DNA of 64,000 bases from Tigriopus japonicus (Eukaryota; Arthropoda; Copepoda; Harpacticoida; Harpacticidae). Numbering within the stretch: position 1 is the first letter of the stretch; each line of letters opens with the position of its first letter. Positions 58,817 to 64,000 of this stretch are shown here, in pieces. A model generated the notes under the pieces. That model did not search any database. It had not been told where the DNA came from and saw only the letters and a list, made by a program, of their open reading frames with translations. The position numbers were made by a program, and so were the translations under genes. The stretch lies in contig CM021313.1 of the NCBI GenBank assembly GCA_010645155.1, forward strand, positions 3,981,974 to 4,045,973. The letters are read 5' to 3'.

Positions 58817-61800
58817 AAGAAACGCAAGAGACGAATTTGTCCTGCATTATTGCCCATGTTAATTGATGCATGAACCATTACAAATACATCGGTCTTGATT
58901 CATGAATGATTCAGTCAATTGTTAACAAGGAATGAGAAAAAAATGATCTTAAAAATAGTACAATATTATCCAATACAATGGCGCAGGATTGATTCATTTC
59001 GCTAACATTTGGGTGGCAAAAAGCTGAATGAACCGTCTTTTGTTATCAAACTTACAGCCTGACACGAAACCTGTGTTTAAAAACTTGAAAATTAATTACC
59101 TGATTGCAAAGATGGAACCATGGGGTCCAAATGAATACAAAGATTGTTTCGCAACCAGAGGCTGAGTCTTGAGCAAATTAAAAAGACTGATGTCCAGCTC
59201 TCTAATAAAGTATGAGTCGTTAAAAGTAAAACCTTAATAAATTTATATTGAATATCAATTGGGCCGCAAAAACTTTTTAAAATCAAAGGAATGTCTCCAT
59301 ATTATGTTCGTACTGGGTAGAGGTACGTCATAAATTCATATGAGTATTTTAATGTCAAACCGTTATCAGATTCACATTTTTTCATTCTGTCTCACTCTCC
59401 CGGTTTTCGATGCTTAGACGTATGATGCTCATCTACTTTTAAACAAGTTTTTCAAGATCATTTTTGTTTTAAAAACTAAGACGGAATTCTGTTCATTTTG
59501 GTCAAAAGAGGCATAGGAAGAAAAATGTGCCCTAAAAGAACTAGATTTGATTGGGTAATTTGCGGAAACAAATAAATCTAACAAGACAAACCCTCGCCGA
59601 AAAACTGATTATCCCGCTTGATGACGATATTTTGCAATCCACGAATCAGCGTTTCTGTTGAACAAATCTTACGAAACTATTCACCTAGAGAATTCCATTA
59701 CATCGGAGGTCACTTTTTTGCTTCCAGAGGGCGACTTGTGCTTGAGGGCATTGCTGTAATTACTCGACTGATACCCTGTAATATTGCGATCAGAATAACG
59801 TTTGGATCTACTAAGTTTACGCTTTAGATCATCGATTAATGGGATCTGAGTCACTCTTGAAGAGGTTAAGAATGCACTCGTAAGAATCCTGCTTCTTTCA
59901 ATGTATTTAAAACACTATTGTTCAGGTGTTTGGACAGTTTCAGATTTACGGGAAGTGTGTTTTTAAAGCTGAGTCATATCGACAAGGTCTCAAGTTACTA
60001 ACACTGCAACTTTACAAGGTTCTCTGAAATGGAGGGCGATGCATTTTTTTCAGTAATGAGGTGTGTCTTTGGTCGAGAGTTTGTTATTTGGAATCGCCAG
60101 CAAAAAGGAACATTTATTTCTTTTGTCCATCACGCTTTTTGTGGCTGGGTAGGTGGCCGGTTGGGAGTTGATTTTCATTTTCATTTCAATGCTACTACAG
60201 TCGTGACTTTGTCAAAGATAGCTAATATTATGAAAGAGCTGTATGTGTATTTCGCTATTCGAGATGAATTCGAAAAGGACTCTTTGAACCCAACTGCAGA
60301 ACTTCTGCCTTTGGCAATTGCCAACCTCCTTGCAAGAGGAGTGTGACGACGGACTGCTCGAATCTGGACCGATAACTTGCTAAGAATTGTCCTTGGATGG
60401 GGTTCTTCGACGAGAGCTCAATTTATTTGTGCTAATCTAAATTTATGGCCTTCAAGAAAACAACCCCAACAGCCACTTGCAATATTTGGTTTGATTATTG
60501 AATATGTAAAATCAGACAAAGTCAACTCCTCTGTTCCTTTAATTCGCACCAAATTTCAAGATTAAATCCCTGTGAAAATACATAGAAAAAATGTAAATAA
60601 GAATACTTAAAGTGCGGATGTCTAAAGTTACTCAAAACTCTATCAACCAACACGATTATCGTCAGCGGCATTAACATTGCGAATTTATCCTAATTGGTTA
60701 AACACTAAAACGGAAGTTTAGAAAAAATGGAGACCAGGAATGGCCCTGAAATTCTATTGGTTTGCCAAAACCACATATCAGCCATCAAAAATTAAAGTTT
60801 GGCCAGATTGCAAGTTGTCTCATCGGTCTTGCTTGGATGCTCCCTGTTCGTACATAAAGCGTATTAAGAAAAAGATTTCAAGCCAACCAACCATCTATCT
60901 ATCCATCTCTATCTTTCTATCCATCCATCCATCGTCCGTGCGTGCGTGCGTGCGTTCCCGCTCTAGCCTCTTTTGTGCACATCCAATGAAGCATTGGCTG
61001 GTTCACTCACATGTTGCATGATCTTCAACCATCCTGGGGTGCTGAGCTAGCCAAGAGGGATCTGGAAATTGTACTACACTCACGGGTTACTTGTACTATG
61101 TCCACACATTACATTACCGTACATGTACTTGCCGTTCGTTCATTCCATGGAACCATTATTCCACATGCTGCACTGGCTCGTTCAATCTCACGACCCCTCC
61201 GACGAATTACCTGATGTCCGGCAAAACCCGGCGAGAAACTCGACAGCTGATAATTCATCAACAAAAATAAACACCGTTTTAGCGTCTTCGCATCAATCAA
61301 TGAAGTCATAAAATATATGTGGTTGGGAAATGTGTTTTTTAGAATCAATTTTAAGCTTAGTTTAAAAGCAGTGAGAACGTTTCTCATCTATTTTTTTTCT
61401 ATGTCAATGGTTCAGACTCAGGTGAATCTACGAGGATACGTGGAAATCGCTGGAAGCGCCTCGACAACGTCCCCTCCAACGAGCAATCTCGGAGTTCAGA
61501 ACGTAATAGACCTTTGCCAAAAAACCATTGTCCTTCAAGGTAAGCACAAGCTTCAAATTCTGTTCTCTCAATTCAGTTAGGTCTCTGAAATTTATCGTAG
61601 AAATTTTTCGATTGATCGTGCAGAAACCAATACAAGACACGAAACTTGATCGATGGATCATGTAGGGAACTGCCAATAATCTGAACAATATCGGCATTAT
61701 ATAAGAACTGTCATGTTCAAAGGTAGAGAGAATATCATCAAACGCCTCTCTATGATTTAATGTGTCAAACGACGACACTTGCTTGTAAAAGACACTTGTT

Positions 61801-62394
61801 TGACGGATAAAAATCAGCGTTTGACGTCAACTACCGTTCGTAACCGCAAACTAGGTTGAAGCTTCCGCAATCACGATTTGAGGGGAATCTTTTGTTACGA
61901 TTCTCGAAAGAGGAAAATGCGTAAGGTAACAATAGGCAATATACCTGGGGTAACCGAATTCAAAGACCATACGGCAGGAATCCTTTGTTCGACGGTTAGT
62001 TTCACTTCCCACTCTAGCTAACATCAGTGCTTTGAAATTTGGCACATAATGCGATTCACGTTACAATTACAATCAAGTTTCTTATATTTGATCAATAAAA
62101 TGCGATCGCATTTTCAAGTGACTTGCTAGCAAAACTTGAACGTTATGGTTAACATCCGTTTGTGGTCTTTCATACCATGTGCACATGAGCAATCTTGGGG
62201 CCAAATCTTTCTCACGTCACACCTCGTCTCCTCTCATCACGATCAATTTGCTTGTGCCAAAACTAATAAATGTCAGCTGCTCAAACGGGTTTTCAACCAA
62301 GCAAGTTAGAGAAGGTCATTGCAAAATCTAGCGATGACAAGTTGGACACCTTGAAATACCACTTACTCTGACGTAACTCATGTCCTCTTTGCAG
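58817..62394. other. Intergenic region without recognised genes
   Basis: Open frames (e.g. 60029-60346 plus, 61428-61778 minus) show no family likeness. The only clear feature is the microsatellite tract at 60884-60955. Confidence 0.5.
60884..60955. repeat. Compound microsatellite (AACC, ATCT/ATCC, then GTGC)
   Basis: Short runs of CCAA, TCTA and TCCA units followed by about five CGTG units. Confidence 0.85.
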
Positions 62395-62586
62395 ATGCGA
62401 TCCTTGATTCTCCTTGCCCTTCTTGCCATGGTCTTGGCTATGGCCTTTGCTGAAGCCGATCCTCAACCCGAGGGCGATTCCGAATCCGAATCCGAGCCTG
62501 AAGGCGAGCCTCACAGTGGAGCTTCAGGCATGGTGCCTTTGGCTTCCATGTTATTTTCGGCTTTGGCCTATGCCCTTTATCAATAA
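62395..62586 (+). CDS. Very small secreted acidic peptide, possibly GPI-anchored
   Basis: 63 residues. MRSLILLALLAMVLAMAFAEA is a textbook signal peptide. It is followed by a ~26-residue acidic Pro/Glu/Ser core (DSESESEPEGEP) and a hydrophobic C-terminus (MVPLASMLFSALAYALY) after GASG. The layout resembles small GPI-anchored peptides, where Gly/Ala/Ser next to a hydrophobic tail marks the cleavage site; an amphipathic antimicrobial-type tail is another possibility. The start codon directly follows an acceptor-like CTCTTTGCAG, suggesting a 5' UTR intron or a trans-splice site. The stop codon overlaps an AATAAA poly(A) signal (62582-62587). No homologue is recognised. Confidence 0.6.
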   Translation: MRSLILLALLAMVLAMAFAEADPQPEGDSESESEPEGEPHSGASGMVPLASMLFSALAYALYQ

Positions 62587-62875
62587 AACTTATCAATATG
62601 GAAACGGAAGAGGACCACAAAAAAGATTTAGAACAGGATGTATTGTGCATTACATCAGTTTTGCTGTTACAGGTATTCCTGTAACCGTGAGTCCTTATTC
62701 GACAATAAATGTGTTTTTTAAGAGATGGCTTTGTTTAAATTGTGTTGTTCATACCAATTTTAATCTGATTAAGGCTTTGTTTTGAAAATGGCATTTTGTT
62801 ATAAAGAAAAAAAATAGAAACGTGGAATCCTTTGAGAGATGGAAAATCGAGGCACTCTTCGGTTAGGAACAGAAC

Positions 62876-63000
62876 ATGTGGTCGGCAACAGCTTTTTAGT
62901 CAAAAGCAACCCAATATGACTTTCTCCTGGCTCCTGGGCCCATCAACGACCCCCCTTGTGCCTGTTTGTGGGCCCGGGGCCTATTGGATGCCGACCCCTG
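62876..63000. mobile_element. Probable short hAT-derived fragment
   Basis: The right end GGATGCCGACCCCTG is the reverse complement of CAGGGGTCGGCATCC, the terminal word of many hAT elements of the Charlie/SPIN type. The left side has a weaker GTGGTCGGCAAC. The interior is GC-rich (GGGCCCGGGGC) unlike its surroundings. Confidence 0.45.
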
Positions 63001-63690
63001 ATCTAGAAAATAAAATACAATTCAATTTTAGCTCTTCTAAATCTAATCTTAAAAAATTAAAGCTAAACTCATGGTTACCATCAAAATGCAACATTTCAAA
63101 GAATGAACAGTAGCGTACAATCTTGAGTGCTTGAGTATAAGAAAATCCTCATTATCAAATATGCCCAAAAAGTATTTCTTTTGAGGTCGATTGAAGCTTG
63201 AAGCACGCGTCGGGATTTAATTAAAAATATTTAAGTGTCTTTTTCAAGGATAGTGGATATGTGTAGGTTACATTTTCTACGGGATTTTATTAAATAAATT
63301 TGATATTTTTTGACACCTCAAATTTCTTTAACATTTAGGATAGCTTTCAAGGAAGTTAGGCAAAATGTAGTTTTTGTTAGCAGATGTTCAAAGTTTCGTG
63401 ATTTTTTATGAACACATCCCGTCCGAGAATCGTGTTTGCACTTGAAAAACAGATGTTCATTTTCAGACGAATTCAATTTTGGTTCGATGATGGTCCCAAA
63501 GAGGTCAAATAACTAGAGATATTGTCTCTAATAAGAGAGCTTCAAATGGGACACACCTTTCTCCGGTCGCCAACTGAGGAGTGTATATGTATGTATATTT
63601 CGCGATGTATCAAACATCTTCTTGGTCACAGAAAGATTAAGAAACGTGGTCGATTGAATCTACCCAAGGATGGCTCAAGCCAGGATTACT

Positions 63691-63803
63691 TTCAAAATAC
63701 ACACTGGGTCCGATTAGTACAATGAAAATTCAACGGAACAATACATTTGTTGCAAAAACCTCACATTTTAGTACAATGATCGGACCCAGTGTATATTTTT
63801 GAA
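63691..63803. mobile_element. 113-bp MITE or hairpin element
   Basis: TTCAAAATACACACTGGGTC at the left pairs with GACCCAGTGTATATTTTTGAA at the right (two differences). TAGTACAATG words sit just inside both arms. No coding content. Confidence 0.65.
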
Positions 63804-64000
63804 GTTCGTCCTGACGTACAGTGGTTCCTGATCTACCTAATCTATCTAGTATACAGATGGGAGGCAATCCTGACATCTTTATGCATGAGTTTGTACTGAA
63901 CCGATTAGTTTCCGTTCTATGAGCCCTATATTTCTAACAAATCTTCGTAAACAAACTTTTCAGTGTTGGCAAAATCTAACATCATCATGCCAGTTTTAAA

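Larger units (their letters stand above)
62587..64000. other. 3' flank of the small peptide gene, no further gene seen
   Basis: A second AATAAA lies near 62703. Two transposon-like fragments occur (62876-63000 and 63691-63803). No exon was recognised. Confidence 0.5.

Noticed and set aside
61428..61778. 116-codon minus-strand frame
   Set aside because: No family resemblance and no exon partners.

Overview
The window is eukaryotic nuclear DNA. Genes are split by many short GT-AG introns (about 55-80 bp is common) on both strands, and AT-rich intergenic DNA carries many small transposons. Dpr-interacting-protein/lachesin-type immunoglobulin genes, a few short arrays of the arthropod telomere unit TTAGG, and compact genes suggest an arthropod, most likely a crustacean such as a copepod (inference). 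Splice sites were worked out by eye; reading phase closes at every junction of the main gene models unless stated.

Left part (1-11,000). A multi-exon CocE/NonD (X-Pro peptidase S15) hydrolase lies on the minus strand and runs off the left edge. The 3' exons of a GPI-anchored Ig protein follow (4,531-5,786, plus), then a complete Na-coupled cation-chloride cotransporter of the SLC12 NKCC/NCC type (7,326-10,961, plus). 10,962-18,350 has no gene that I can support: it holds two LINE reverse-transcriptase remnants, a GC-rich block, a TTAGG stretch and a 25-bp minisatellite.

Middle (18,351-34,273). A second, complete DIP/lachesin-like gene spans 11.4 kb. Its large introns hold foldback elements and MITEs, and an assembly gap lies beside a duplicated exon. 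It is followed by a Popeye-domain gene (minus) and an ACSF3-type mitochondrial malonyl/acyl-CoA synthetase (plus) with two apparent GC-AG introns.

34,370-44,670 is a coiled-coil protein gene whose first intron is interrupted by a young Gypsy-type LTR retrotransposon in antisense orientation. Its 167-bp LTRs are identical, the 5-bp target duplication is perfect, gag-pol is split by one in-frame stop, and there is an extra small membrane-protein ORF.

Right part (45,662-64,000). A BTB/C2H2 zinc-finger gene (plus) converges tail-to-tail with a secreted SMP-30/NHL-like protein gene (minus) carrying a long charged coiled coil. Then come a MITE-rich spacer, a FASTK/RAP-domain mitochondrial protein gene (55,225-58,816) and a tiny secreted peptide gene (62,395-62,586). 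No rRNA, tRNA or CRISPR was recognised, and the genes do not form a single pathway. The most unusual items are the bacterial-type CocE hydrolase, the young LTR element with its extra transmembrane ORF, the propeller/coiled-coil secreted protein, the operon-like ACSF3/coiled-coil pair, and the over-represented TGGAAC/GTTCCA hexamer in the introns of the Ig gene.
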